Below are positions 41,801 through 52,472 of a stretch of 64,000 bases of DNA, in pieces (the stretch's first letter is position 1; each line of letters starts with the position of its first letter). The translations under genes were made by a program, and so were the position numbers. The notes beneath the pieces are model-generated. The model was not told where the DNA came from. It ran no database searches and saw only the letters and a list, made by a program, of their open reading frames with translations. The stretch comes from Chrysomallon squamiferum (taxonomy: Eukaryota > Mollusca > Gastropoda > Neomphalida > Peltospiridae). The stretch spans positions 8,915,386 through 8,979,385 of the forward strand of contig CM022671.1 in the NCBI GenBank assembly GCA_012295275.1. The letters are read 5' to 3'.

Positions 41801-42702
41801 ACATGAAAAAAAAATGTACAGTCAGTCAATGAAAACATTACTTCTTTAAAGTTTAATTGTCCTGCAAATACATATAAATGTGTATTAAAAAGAAATACTG
41901 TAAAATATAGTTTTTTACACTAGCCTTTAGGTGAAAACAACAACAACAACAACAACAAAATTTGCTGTAATTTACACAAAACTAAGTAACTTGGTCCTGG
42001 TTATGTTAATGTAAATTGTTTATATTTTAACTGGAATTGACATTTTTTCCCCAATAATTGTTATTTTCAACGTTTCACAAAAGTCATTTTTAAAAAGAAG
42101 ATAAAGCCAATAAATCCAAAAGAAATATAAAAACTAATAATAGAACACTGAAATATCCTGTTTTCAAAGCTCAATAGTGTTCTTCATTTATTTTAAAGAA
42201 AATATTTTTGCTCATAAATAAAATATCATTTAATTACTTTCATCACATTTTTCATTATTATTTTCTACAACTTTATAAAATATACCATACATTCTGGGTT
42301 GGGGATTCTTAAAATTATAACAAACACTATTATGATAAATCTCCTATATATAAATTAAATTTATTATGTTTTAGTAAAATAATTATTACCTGAAGAATGT
42401 AAAAAAAAAAATTGAAGAAAATATGGACTTGAATATGTAAATTAACAAAATAATATTCAAAAGTGAAAACTAGCAAATCTTTGAGGTATGATTTTATAAT
42501 CCACATCTTTGGACTATTTGAAATGCATTTAAAGCAATTTCAGTTTCAGTTATATTTACATAACTTTTGCAAGAAATATGGTCATATTTCACTGCTGTAC
42601 AAAAAAGAAATAATAATAAATAAATAAAGAAAGAAAGAAACTACTGTTAATGATCATATTAATTATCTTCATTTTGAAAATTTGGTGCTTTTGTAAATGG
42701 AC

Positions 42703-42733
<31 letters not shown>

Positions 42734-43339
42734 TAATAATAATAATAATAAAACACTCACAAACCAGCTACATAATTTAACTTTAGTCTAATTCTGTTAG
42801 AACTGTCACAGTTTAGAATATTTACAAAACATTAGTCAAAACAATCACTCTATGATTTAAATATCTAACAAATTATCAGGCTCCATTATAAATAATTCTG
42901 TTTAATTAAGCTAAATTATATAAAATATGTAAATAGTTTAATATAAATATACTTTGATATTAGAAATTTTAAATTGCATAATTTAATTCATACTAAAAAG
43001 ATCAGTGACTGACTAAATAATATCTAAATTCAACTGGAATAAGTCAACTCAAATGTATATTTCTTAATTGGGACAAAATAATGTATTTAGAAACAGTTAA
43101 TATAATCACTTATTTCAGTGGTGGATATGTTACACTACCTTGATTTTACACAGTGAATTTAATTTGTGAAGAAAATTATAAAAATGCTTTAACCTACAGT
43201 AAACATGATTTTCTTAAATTAGTAATTTAAAAAATCTGACTGAATGTATTAATAGTATAAAATGTTATATTCTAATAATAAAATACATTTACAAAGAATC
43301 TGAAGAAAAAAACATTATAAAACTTTATGGAAGAAAATA
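35855..43339. other. Region between convergent genes, including both 3' UTRs
   Basis: No exon, tRNA or known gene was recognised. Contents are AT-rich DNA, AAAT and TA tracts and a degenerate repeat at 36640-37140. Small frames such as 39341-39604 do not keep their ends between the two copies of this segment and are not called. Many AATAAA motifs exist on both strands, so the polyadenylation sites cannot be placed. Confidence 0.7.
36640..37140 (+). repeat. Degenerate 40-45-bp repeat downstream of alpha2delta
   Basis: Units of the type AAGTTCTAGGCTTTTCATTA plus CATCATGTATA recur about a dozen times with decay. The same array is present in copy 2 at about 56903-57402 with almost no change. Confidence 0.75.
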
Positions 43340-43682
43340 TTATGACAGTTTCACCTTAACACTGTCTTGAAAACTCTGACAGCAGGCGAGCTTGTATGAT
43401 GCTTGTATAATTAAAATGACTGGTATAATAATCCATAAACTGTTCATAAATACAAAATAAAACCAGAAATACTGTGGATGGTACATTTCTCCATGTGTGA
43501 AGTCTTCTTGGATTTCTGTCATGAAGTACAAAGTGTCTCCATACAGCTCACAAAGGGAAACAATTAGCTGTAAAATATACCGGTATGGGCTGTTGCGGAA
43601 ATACGCTATCACTGTAAATATGCACAGGGGTCCATCTACAAAGGCTGTGATTCTTTCCATACACAGTACAAAGGTGTCTGAG
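43340..43682 (-). CDS. EBP: EBP exon 3 (last)
   Basis: Acceptor ATTCCAG before CTCAGACACC. Encodes SDTFVLCMERITAFVDGPLC onward to SVKVKLS and TAA at 43340-43342. Copy 2 of this exon (63614-63956) ends SVKVKMS. Confidence 0.95.
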
Positions 43683-45277
43683 CTGGAATAAGAAAAAGTA
43701 AGAACAAATTTGAAAAATTAGGTTATTACGTTCTGTATCTAAGTTCCTTTTAGCAATGTAATGTGAAAGAGGAAATCCACTATTGCCACATCAGTGACTC
43801 TGTTATATGTATCTTCTTAGAGATTAGTAAAAAACATAACTGATTATTAGCTGGGAAGAAACATAATGGGTGCACTGAAGAGAGACAGATACAGTTCTGT
43901 CCAAAATTCCTACCACTGAGTAATAGAAGGTTCAAACTCAAAGGAAGAAAGATGAAAAAATGTATGTATATATATATATATATATATATTGGTAATTTAA
44001 TAATAGGTTTTATCATTTATCACCACATCATAATTCTTTCACTTTTATTTATTACTCTCTACTATTTTATGACTTAATGATCCAACCTTTTTCGGTAAAA
44101 TTATAAATAACAGAATGTTTTGGGTTTTTTTGTTGTTTATTTCACAATGTTTTGCAAATACTTGTCAATGATACTGAATTTGTATACATAAATGGCACAC
44201 CATGTCAAGATTTCAGTATTTTAATCCCTAAACTTTTGTAGTGTTTTATTAGTAGATATAATCTACAACACTCCAATAACCATTTTAAGAGGTCACTCAC
44301 TACCTTAATTTGACTACAATATCTACAACTGTCACCAAAATATGAATAAACAGATAAATACATTTTGTATAAATCTCCTGATTTCTGGATCATCCCCTCC
44401 TAATCATAACCAATATTTACTGTTATTAAAATTAAGTGCTACAAAAAAGATAAAACAGCTGTAACAATAATAACGAAAACAACAACAACTAAAAAACTAA
44501 AATATTTTTACTGTTTTTCCTTATTCTGACTTTTATTTAAATTTATTTATGTGAAATAACATCAGAATTAAACTGGGAAAATATCCTCACGTGCTTGCTA
44601 TTTATTTTATTTGTCATACTTTATTATTAACAAAGATTGTTGGAAAAGATAAAAAACTAAACATGTAAGTTTATTAATTTTTACGTGGCACCTAAGCAGA
44701 GTGTGATTTTGTCTCCCTACTCTGTGTTGTTTAAAATTAAAAATCTCTATATTTCGGCATAAAATAAATATGAATGACACTTGACAGTAAAGATTTAAAA
44801 TAATTTATTCTAATATATTTTATTATTTAAATTTTATTAATGCATTTCTAGAAATTTCTCTAGACTTGTTCAGTAACATAAAAAAATGGCGTTAAATAAA
44901 TAATCTAAATACAAACCTTAAATACCGACTGTCACCTTTGCTGTATTCTTTCCCTAGAAATAAAAAAATTATATTTCAATCAGAATTTTTAAAACATTTT
45001 ATTTTAAAAAAAAAAGGTATCTATATTTGCATGCTTAAAAACCCAGAAAAACCCCACCCCTCCAAAAACCTCACACAACTCCACCCCTCCCATAAAAAAA
45101 AAACAACCCCTGAAAAAAGAAAAACAGAAAGAAAAAGAAGAAACAGATGGTGATGACAGTAGCAGATCTGTGGGACATTAATAGATTATATCATACATAT
45201 ATAAATAGCTCTCATAATTATACTTGAACAGAAATTCATAAAAAAAAGTATGTCCAGATTCATGAGATAACAAGAAT

Positions 45278-45352
<75 letters not shown>

Positions 45353-45752
45353 ATAAAGAAAATTCTAAATTCTAATAGTAATAAGTAAATAACTTACATA
45401 TCTGACCAAGAAAGGACATTCTTCCTGCCAAAGTCTGATGATAAATACCAAAATATCCTTCCAGAATGGAGTGAATAATGCCGGACATTACGAACCAGCA
45501 GAGGACCAAACGCTGTGTGAAAGAGAATCTGACATTTGTCACAGAACTAGCGTAGATCCATAGCAGAACCAAACATACTCCGATCACACCGAAAAATAAA
45601 AGAAAAAGCTCCACAGTCGGAATTTCGTTCGGAACATAGTGAGGAAGTTTAAGATCCCTAGGATAATATGGATGCATCGGTTCTGAATTCATACTTTCGA
45701 AAAGTAAACTACCAGTGTTATTAACACTTCGAAACACAGGCGAATAAACCAT
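43340..45752 (-). CDS. EBP: EBP-like 3-beta-hydroxysteroid delta8-delta7 isomerase, three exons
   Basis: EBP is an ER multi-pass membrane enzyme that shifts the sterol double bond from C8 to C7 late in sterol synthesis. Exons 45398-45752, 44917-44953 and 43340-43682 join in frame to 244 residues. Landmarks: HPYYPRDLKLPHYVPNEIPT, CWFVMSGIIHSILEGYFG, WKEYSKGDSRY, CMERITA, YGDTLYFMTE and HPQYFWFYFVFMNSLW. The residues matching catalytic H76, E80, E122 and N193 of human EBP are present. Four or five hydrophobic segments are visible. Human EBP is 230 residues. The second ATG at 45692 (MNSEPMHPYYP) would give 224 residues and fits the family N-terminus better; it also has A at -3 where the first ATG has T. 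The gene converges on alpha2delta. Confidence 0.95.
43709..44300. repeat. Dispersed repeat A, copy in EBP intron 2
   Basis: Starting with TTGAAAAATTAGGTTAT, this block matches 47036-47575 in the same orientation (for example TGCCACATCAGTGACTCTGT and AAATGGCACACCATGTCAAG). Similarity starts just inside the intron, about 25 bases from the EBP exon. Confidence 0.9.
44430..44520. repeat. Dispersed repeat B, copy in EBP intron 2
   Basis: AAGTGCTACAA, AAACAGCTGTAACAATAATA and AAAACAACAACAAC recur at about 46319-46410 in the same orientation. Confidence 0.8.
44917..44953 (-). CDS. EBP: EBP exon 2 (37-base exon)
   Basis: Acceptor TTTCTAG, donor TTAAG|GTTTGT (a weak U2 site). Encodes WKEYSKGDSRYL with split codons at both ends, identical to the KEYxKGDSRY core of vertebrate EBP, so this tiny exon is secure. 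Confidence 0.94.
45281..45349. repeat. (GA)n microsatellite
   Basis: About 34 GA units, 48 bases past the EBP exon 1 donor inside intron 1. The transcript carries it as (CU)n. Confidence 0.97.
45398..45752 (-). CDS. EBP: EBP exon 1
   Basis: ATG at 45750-45752, donor CAGATAT|GTAAGT. 118 codons plus one base. The first 20 residues (MVYSPVFRSVNNTGSLLFES) have no match in human EBP and may be 5' UTR if the inner ATG at 45690-45692 is used. Confidence 0.92.
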
Positions 45753-45809
45753 TTAAACAGTTATGTGACTTATCTACAACCTACCACCCTCATCTGCCGA
45801 TTGAAAAAA

Positions 45810-45841
45810 CCAATCAAAGTTCTCGCCAGCGAAAGGGGCGG
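45810..45841 (-). promoter_or_regulatory. CCAAT box and GC box upstream of EBP
   Basis: CCAAT at 45810-45814 and GGGGCGG at 45835-45841 lie 58 and 83 bases above the first ATG in a locally less AT-rich stretch (45776-45900). The boxes read on the plus strand, but both work in either orientation. NF-Y plus Sp1-type sites are common at sterol genes; no clear sterol response element was seen. Confidence 0.5.
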
Positions 45842-46318
45842 ATAATTCATTTATAAATACAGTGACAAAGCCGTCACTTCTCGTGGTATCGTTCCGGCTT
45901 TTATTTATTAGTTTATTATAATTATTTTGTAAACATATAAAATGCTTATAATATTTGTTACCAAGTTTTGACAACAAAATTGGGGAAAGATTCCGATCAT
46001 TCCGGATCCCACCCTCCAGCATGCAATTTTTGAATTACAGTAGAGAACTTTGTTTCATTATAAAACTTTGTTTCATTCCAAAACTTTATCGAGTCATGAC
46101 TGTCAAAAAAAAAAAAAAAAAAAAATAATAATAATAATAATAATAAATAAATAAATAAATATATAAAAATTAAAGTTACTATTAAATAAAATTAACTATA
46201 AAGACTACCAAATTTTAAATCAACGTAAATTTAATTTTTATGCTTATGAATAGTTGTTCTGATCTAATAATTGAAAAAGTAATACTGGTATTGCTAAATA
46301 ATAAATAAATAAATAAAT

Positions 46319-46410
46319 AAAGTGCTACAACAACACTTACAACATAAAACAGCTGTAACAATAATAATGAAAACAACAACAACCAAAAAAAACAACAATG
46401 TTTTTACTGT
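46319..46410. repeat. Dispersed repeat B, copy upstream of EBP
   Basis: Matches 44430-44520, including AAACAGCTGTAACAATAATA. Its order relative to repeat A is reversed compared with EBP intron 2. Confidence 0.8.
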
Positions 46411-47035
46411 TTATAAAATTATTTGGATTGCATTTTTTTATTTAATTCTTTCACAACACTGGACTAACAGATACATTAATGAGTGATGTCAGAATATGAG
46501 GTGATGAAAAGCCATGAAAATTTTAAAACAAAACCTAATGGCCATACTCTGAATTGTTTGCATTTATGTGTATATTTACACACATAGGTACAGAATGTAA
46601 GTATAATAATAATAACAGTAATAATAATAACAAAGAAAAATAATGATGCTCTCGACCAGATATAAAACATATTAATCTAACAGCAGCTGATCAAGGTTTT
46701 AACGCTGTCTTCTGGATTTAAATGAGTAATATTTCAGTTTTAAACACTAACATATGAGTCACAACTATCTGAAATTAAAAACTTCTTTTTAATTTTATTT
46801 ATTACAATAAACAGAAAATCAGAGATCAAAAATAAAATAAACGATTTCTAGGAAAAAAAAATTAGTTCCTTTAATTAAAGAATAAAGCCAAAATTTTAAA
46901 GATAATATTAGCTGAATTAAATAAAAATAGTAAATTTATTAAAGATAACTCAAAAATCTCATGTGTATATATAGATATATATTTACCTGAAGTAAATTTT
47001 AAAGGTAATCTGTATCTTGTTAAATTGAAAAATAA

Positions 47036-47575
47036 AACTGAAAGTATTGAAAAATTAGGTTATCATGTTCTGTAACTTAGTTCCTTTTAGCAATGTAATA
47101 TGAAAGAGGAAACCAACTTTTGCCACATCAGTGACTCTGTTATATGTATCTTCTTAGAGATTAGAAGAAACAAACATAACAGATTATTAGCTGGGAAGAA
47201 ACATAATGGGTGCACTGAAAATTCCAACCACTGAGTAATAGAAGGATCAAACTCGAAGAAAGAAAGATGAAAAAAATAAAATGTGTGTGTATATATATAT
47301 ATTGGTAATTTAATAATAGGGTTTTATCATTTATCACCACATTTTACTTCTCTCTCTTTCATTTATTACTCTACCTTTTCAGTAAAATGTTAAATAACAG
47401 AAATGTTTTGGGGTTTTTGTTGTTTATTTCACAATTTTTGCAAATGCTTGTTAATGATATTGAATTTGTATACATAAATGGCACACCATGTCAAGATTTC
47501 AGTATTTTAATCCTTGAACTTTTGTAGTGTTTTATTAGTAGATATAATCTAAAACACTCCAGTAGCCATTTTAAA
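47036..47575. repeat. Dispersed repeat A, copy upstream of EBP
   Basis: Same orientation as 43709-44300, with many small indels. Highly alike at TTAGTTCCTTTTAGCAATGT and at AAATGGCACACCATGTCAAG. No EBP exon is attached to it. Confidence 0.9.
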
Positions 47576-47800
47576 AATCTGAATTGTTCATCTAATGGAT
47601 TAAGTGCAGAAAACTTAATTATTTAATAACCGTCTGTTGCTATATTTATTATGTAAGATAAAACATACCAGTAAGTACAAAAATGATAAAACTGGAAGTA
47701 TGTTATTAAGAAACTTGAATAGTTCAACTAATGGATTAAGTGCAGAACATTTAATTATTTAATAACTGTGCTGCTATATGTATTATGTTGGATAAAAGAT
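47576..47800. repeat. Local direct duplication
   Basis: The block with CTAATGGATTAAGTGCAGAA and TTAATTATTTAATAAC occurs at 47576-47665 and again at 47712-47800, diverged by several substitutions. Confidence 0.85.
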
Positions 47801-49494
47801 GACTTAATATCTAATAATGTATGAATGTAATTAATGTTTTATATACGATTTATATTTTAATATAATTAAATTTAATATTTTGTAAGATTAAAATGTTCCA
47901 TAATATTATATTGAAGCCACCACTGTGGAGACAGATTTTATCTTGCAAGCCATGTCAGCTAAAAAAAACAAAAACAAAAGAAACATATTTGACTATTTTT
48001 TATTCACTGACTCATCAATGGGTCATAATCTAATACTAATATATAATGAAAAATTTAATTCTAAATATCAACATTATCTAATGTCACAATTCCAATGTTG
48101 TGCTGAAAAGTAATTTCTCAGAAACAGAAGAGAACATCAGTTTAGTACTAGGTTGTATCAGAGTCAGGAGTTGAGGTCTGGATGGGAAAGTCAACAAAGG
48201 ATCAATGTTTTGAATCTTTGTATTCCATTGTTTGCTTTTTAGTTCATTCGCATTTGCCAGGGAACACCACATTTAAAAAAAATTTAATACAAAGGTAAGA
48301 TCAACATCAACACACAGACTTTTCCCAAGTAGAATGTGCAATAGGTTTTTGGGGTGGGTTTCAAAATTTGCATTAATGAAATATTTTTTTATCTAACTGA
48401 AAAAGATTATATGTATTTACTTCAAGTAAATTTTAAAGCTAACCTGTACCGTGTATATTTACATTCCAGCTGTTACTTTTTAATATAATGTTTGTTTGCA
48501 AATAACATTATTCCTACATTTTATGCTATTATTTAATACATTTAGGCCGTTTCTAAAAATCATGTTTACAGTATGTTTGTGTATCTGTGTGGCTCTTTGA
48601 TGTAATGTAGTGTAATGAAATGTACTATGGTATATTAGTACTGCACAACATGGTATAACTTAGCCTAGCATGATGCAGTTGAGTATATAATAGTATAATA
48701 CTCTTTATATAACAAATCCAAAATCACATCTGTTATTCAGTGATGTATGCAGATTGATGGATCTCAGTTATAATGTGTTATATTCATTTCTGTCAATGTG
48801 CAGCCATTACAAATCATTCAGAATCCTTTTCACAGAGAGTAACATATAGACCTGTGGTGTTTCAGTCTAATAAGTAGACAGCTGCTGAACAGTTTGGCCT
48901 GTCAGGAATCTTTGTTCAGTTGATCAGTTCTCTTTTCTGCTCAGATTATCAAAGGAAGGCGGTTGATAATACTTTCATAAAATATGTTTGGTTTTCATTT
49001 TTTCTCCAGTAGAATTTGCTCTCAGGTGTGGTGGTTTCTGTCAGAAAGAAAAAGAAAGAGAAAAACAAATAGAAAACATCATATATCATAAATGCTGGTC
49101 AAGTGATTAGCAAATAAAAACAGAAAAATCGTTAATGATTCTAAAAATTTAACAGTAAATAAAAAATTAATAAACAGTAAACAATTTCAGCAGAGCTAAC
49201 GTGGCAAATTATGAAATTATTTTAATTTTAACAAATTAAATTTTCCTTTAGTGTGAATAAACTGGCTTTTAATAAAATTGTTTTTTAAATATTATTTGTT
49301 AATGTTCTTATCTGAGGTTAATAAAAAGAAAAAAATCTTGTATAAAGAATTTAATATTAAATTTAAGAAAAAAACAAGAATTACAACAAATGCAATTTAT
49401 GTTTTTGAGATTATGATTAACATGTCATTAATTGATATTTTAAAAAAAATCTCTAGTAACACTTTAGTCATTAAAGAACAATAAAACTGCAGTG

Positions 49495-49608
49495 TCATAC
49501 CATGTGATCAGGTCGATGGTCCTTCTTTCTATTCTTTTGTTTACTTCTTTTCTTTTTCCTTTTTCTTTTGAAAGGTTGTTGTTGTTTCTTAGTTTCTTCA
49601 TCACTATT
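49495..49608 (-). CDS. Lysine-rich protein, last exon
   Basis: Acceptor ACTTTCAG, phase 0, 37 codons plus TGA at 49495-49497. Encodes NSDEETKKQQQPFKRKRKKK then RSKQKNRKKDHRPDHMV. Joined to exon 50463-51610 by phase and by continuing basic composition. Confidence 0.75.
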   Translation of the reverse strand, partial: NSDEETKKQQQPFKRKRKKKRSKQKNRKKDHRPDHMV

Positions 49609-52135
49609 CTGAAAGTGAAACAAATAAGTATATATTTCACCTGTTCAAAGCATTCTCATTTTTCAAATAAGATTATGTAAAAATGAATGATTATTTAGTG
49701 TACAATTCTGAATTATTGGTTAGTTAATCATTTATGTATAAAAATGTTATTAGCTTTCAAATCTTTTTGTATTACTTCAGTATTAATAAAACTTAGTGCA
49801 AAGAAAACTATACTGGATATAAAGCTCTCCACTTTGACAAATGAAAGACTCTTTATGAAAAAAAGAAGAAGAAAAAATGCTCAATAATCAAACCATATTA
49901 TCTGTAAATTAATATTACAAAGCTCAATTCCACACTGATTACTATATTCTTTTCAGGTTTTCTTTTGAAGTTTTATTTTGCTAAGATATTAAATCTTAAA
50001 GGTAAATTAAAAAATAAAAATAAACATTAATGATTAAATTATTTAGTAACTTCACAGCACTAATGCAACTAATTAGTTATTAATTTCTCATAAATTTCAA
50101 AAAATAAAATAACAGACAATCAAATGCCAACTCAGTTAAAAGTTCTTGACTGAAAAAACTTAACAATGCTTTATTACCTGATGAAACAATTAGATGTCAA
50201 AATAAAAGATGACCTACACTCTAGAGCTTATACTGTCAGTCTGCAGAAGATTTCCTTTAGATACAGACATGATAAAAGGAAAATATCAGCTATGTGGGTT
50301 TTATTTTATCAAATATAATTATTAGCAACACCCTCTAAAAAAAAAAACGAAAAAAAAACAACCACATAAATATTATATATATGTAGCTGCTGAAAAATAA
50401 AACAGTCCTCAAGAATATGTGTATTTGGTTTTATTTTATTTCTACTACTATATCTGCATTACCTCATCTGCTGAAGTAAGTTTCAGATGTGCGTTGTCAG
50501 CATGTTCTTTTTTCACTTTAACTGCTAAATCCTTGTTCAGATCTTCTTGTGCTTTTCTCTTTTTCTTCAACAATGTAAAAGTCTTCTCATCCCCATTCTC
50601 ATTATTAACATTTTCACTTTTAACAGATTTATAAACTATTTCGTCTTCAGAACTTTTATCAGTACTGTGTTTGTTACTCATTAATTTCATCTTAATGTTT
50701 TCATTCTTTTCTTTCACTTTGTGTTTCCTTAATCCATTATCTGTTCTATCTTCTGTATTTTCAGAATAAGATTCTACAATTTTCTTTTTTCTAATTTTTC
50801 CACAATAATTTCCATCTACAGAATCAGGAACCAAAGGTGGATTAGATTCATTATCTCCAATACTGGATTTCTTCTTTTTTCTTTTCTTTTCCTTTATTTC
50901 CATAGCTGATTCAGAATGTTTGTCATTAAAAGTGTTTTCAGATTTAATAATAGTAGCTTCCTCTGAAGAATCAGGAACCAAAGGTGGATTAGATTCATTA
51001 TCTTCAATATTGGATTTCTTCTTTTTTCTTTTCTTTTTCTTTTCCTTTATTTCCATAGCCGATTCAGAATGTTTGTCATTAAAAGTGTTTTCAGATTTAA
51101 TAATAGTAGCTTCCTCTGAAGAATCAGGAACCAAAGGTGGATTAGATTCATTATCTTCAATATTGGATTTCTTCTTTTTTCTTTTCTTTTTCTTTTCCTT
51201 TATTTCCATAGCCGATTCAGAATGTTTGTCATTAAAAGTGTTTTCAGATTTAATAATAGTAGCTTCCTCTGAAGAATCAGGAACCAAAGGTGGATTAGAT
51301 TTATTATCTCCAATACTGGATTTCTTCTTTTTTCTTTTCTTTTCCTTTATTTCCATAGTTGATTCAGATTGTTTCTCATTAAAAGTGTTTTCGGATTTAA
51401 TAATAGTAGCTTTGTCTGAAGAATTAGACATATTCTTTTTATTAGGAACAATTGTATTTTCAAGCTTTTTAAAATCTATAATTTGTTCAGAAAAATTTGA
51501 AAATTTTCTTTTCTTTTTATTAGAAACAGCCATATTTTGTGCTTCTTTTGCACTTTCAATGTCCATTTCAGACTGGCAAGCCTGGTTTATTTTCAGTACT
51601 GGAGTCACAGCTGAAAAATAATTGAAGTAGTAAAAAAAAGGTTTACTGAAAACATATTTAAAAAAGATAACACACACAAAAATTATATTTTATTTCTTAG
51701 TTGCCATTTTAACTAAAACTTATTTTTAAATTTTAATTATCCATACTGTTTATGGAAAACTATTGTAGTTTTAATTTTCTAAAATTTTCCAAACTACAAC
51801 GTGCTTTAATAATAATTATTAAAAAAAACAGGACAAGATGCCATGAACCATACACACACATCAGATCTTTTTATACATTATATTTAAAAGCTGTTTATAC
51901 AACAGAAATTTCATCAGTACCTTTTGTTCTTATACAAAAGTTTTTCTGAACTTTCTACTAATTTCTTCTTGTGATTTTAGTTTTTGTTATTTGCCAACAA
52001 GTTTCTTATCTCTCCACAGAATTATAAGAACCCTTATTTTGAGTTATTTTGCTGGTGTCTGATTTCTTCAAAGATGAAACTTTACTGTCTTCTTCAAAAT
52101 ATTTGTCTTCTTCAGCAAATGAATATTTTCTTCTT
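49495..52135 (-). CDS. Lysine-rich repeat protein, 3' exons only
   Basis: I do not recognise the family. Three exons are supported: about 52086-52135, 50463-51610 and 49495-49608 (stop TGA). The protein is very rich in K, E, S and N, with runs such as [18 protein letters not shown] and a basic C-terminus KRKRKKKRSKQKNRKKDHRP. It contains four tandem repeats of about 50 residues. Several runs look like nuclear or nucleolar localisation signals, which suggests a nucleolar or RNA-binding role; that is inference only. C-termini of G-patch proteins such as GPATCH4 or PINX1 have a similar texture, but no G-patch is visible. The 5' exons should lie beyond the gap at 52273. Confidence 0.8.
50463..51610 (-). 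CDS. Lysine-rich protein, large repeat exon
   Basis: Acceptor TTTTTCAG, donor GATGAG|GTAATG, 382 codons after a split codon. From VTPVLKINQACQSEMDIESA to LKLTSADE. The open frame runs on to a TAG at 50451-50453, but the GTAATG donor and the phase-matched basic exon downstream favour splicing. The plus-strand frame at 50920-51621 is its antisense shadow. Confidence 0.85.
50821..51420 (-). repeat. Coding tandem repeat, four units of 147-153 bp
   Basis: Units start at about 50821, 50968, 51121 and 51274 and encode SSEEATIIKSENTFNDKHSE, then SAMEIKEKK(KKR)KKKKS and NPPLVPD. Unit lengths are multiples of three. The two middle units are almost identical at DNA level, so at least one expansion is recent. 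The outer units differ more (KSSIGDN versus KSNIEDN). Confidence 0.95.
52086..52135 (-). CDS. Lysine-rich protein, upstream exon (donor uncertain)
   Basis: Acceptor ATTTTCAG, encoding RRKYSFAEEDKYFEED. The donor A|GTAAAG at 52086 leaves the phase required by the next exon (split codon ACT). A second phase-compatible donor, G|GTTCTT further on at about 52030, cannot be excluded. Confidence 0.5.
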
Positions 52136-52272
52136 CTGAAAATTATAAGTTTGGATTTTATTTTATTTCAAACACATTAACTATATATTTTAATTTGGAC
52201 CATTATAAGGTGTATATGGTTCTACACACATGTAAATAATGATTTGCAGTAACTGTGTAGAAAATGAATAAA

Positions 52273-52472
52273 NNNNNNNNNNNNNNNNNNNNNNNNNNNN
52301 NNNNNNNNNNNNNNNNNNNNNNNNNNNNNNNNNNNNNNNNNNNNNNNNNNNNNNNNNNNNNNNNNNNNNNNNNNNNNNNNNNNNNNNNNNNNNNNNNNNN
52401 NNNNNNNNNNNNNNNNNNNNNNNNNNNNNNNNNNNNNNNNNNNNNNNNNNNNNNNNNNNNNNNNNNNNNNNN
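52273..52472. other. Assembly gap, 200 N
   Basis: Exactly 200 undefined bases, a typical scaffolding placeholder. Sequence to the right restarts at a position equivalent to 32090, inside an alpha2delta intron, so the gap joins two contigs that are not neighbours in the simple reading of the locus. Confidence 0.99.

Larger units (their letters stand above)
32090..43726. repeat. Copy 1 of an 11.6 kb near-identical segment
   Basis: Matches 52473-64000 in the same orientation with scattered base changes and small indels. It contains part of the alpha2delta intron before exon 30, exons 30-32, the intergenic region and EBP exon 3 plus the start of EBP intron 2. See copy 2 for the interpretation. 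Confidence 0.97.
45842..49494. other. Non-coding region between EBP and the lysine-rich gene
   Basis: No gene recognised. It contains AAAT/AAT tracts (46107-46165, 46299-46320), dispersed repeats shared with EBP intron 2, a local 136-bp-spaced duplication (47576-47665 and 47712-47800) and a short match between 46982-47018 and 48415-48452. The minus-strand frame at 45774-46022 ends just above EBP and has no family resemblance. Confidence 0.65.

Noticed and set aside
45774-46022. 82-residue minus-strand frame just above EBP
   Set aside because: No similarity seen, ends 22 bases before the EBP ATG, and overlaps the CCAAT/GC-box promoter region. Likely chance.
50920-51621. 233-residue plus-strand frame rich in F, S and L
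   Set aside because: It is the antisense of the lysine-rich repeat exon and exists only because that repeat lacks stops on both strands.
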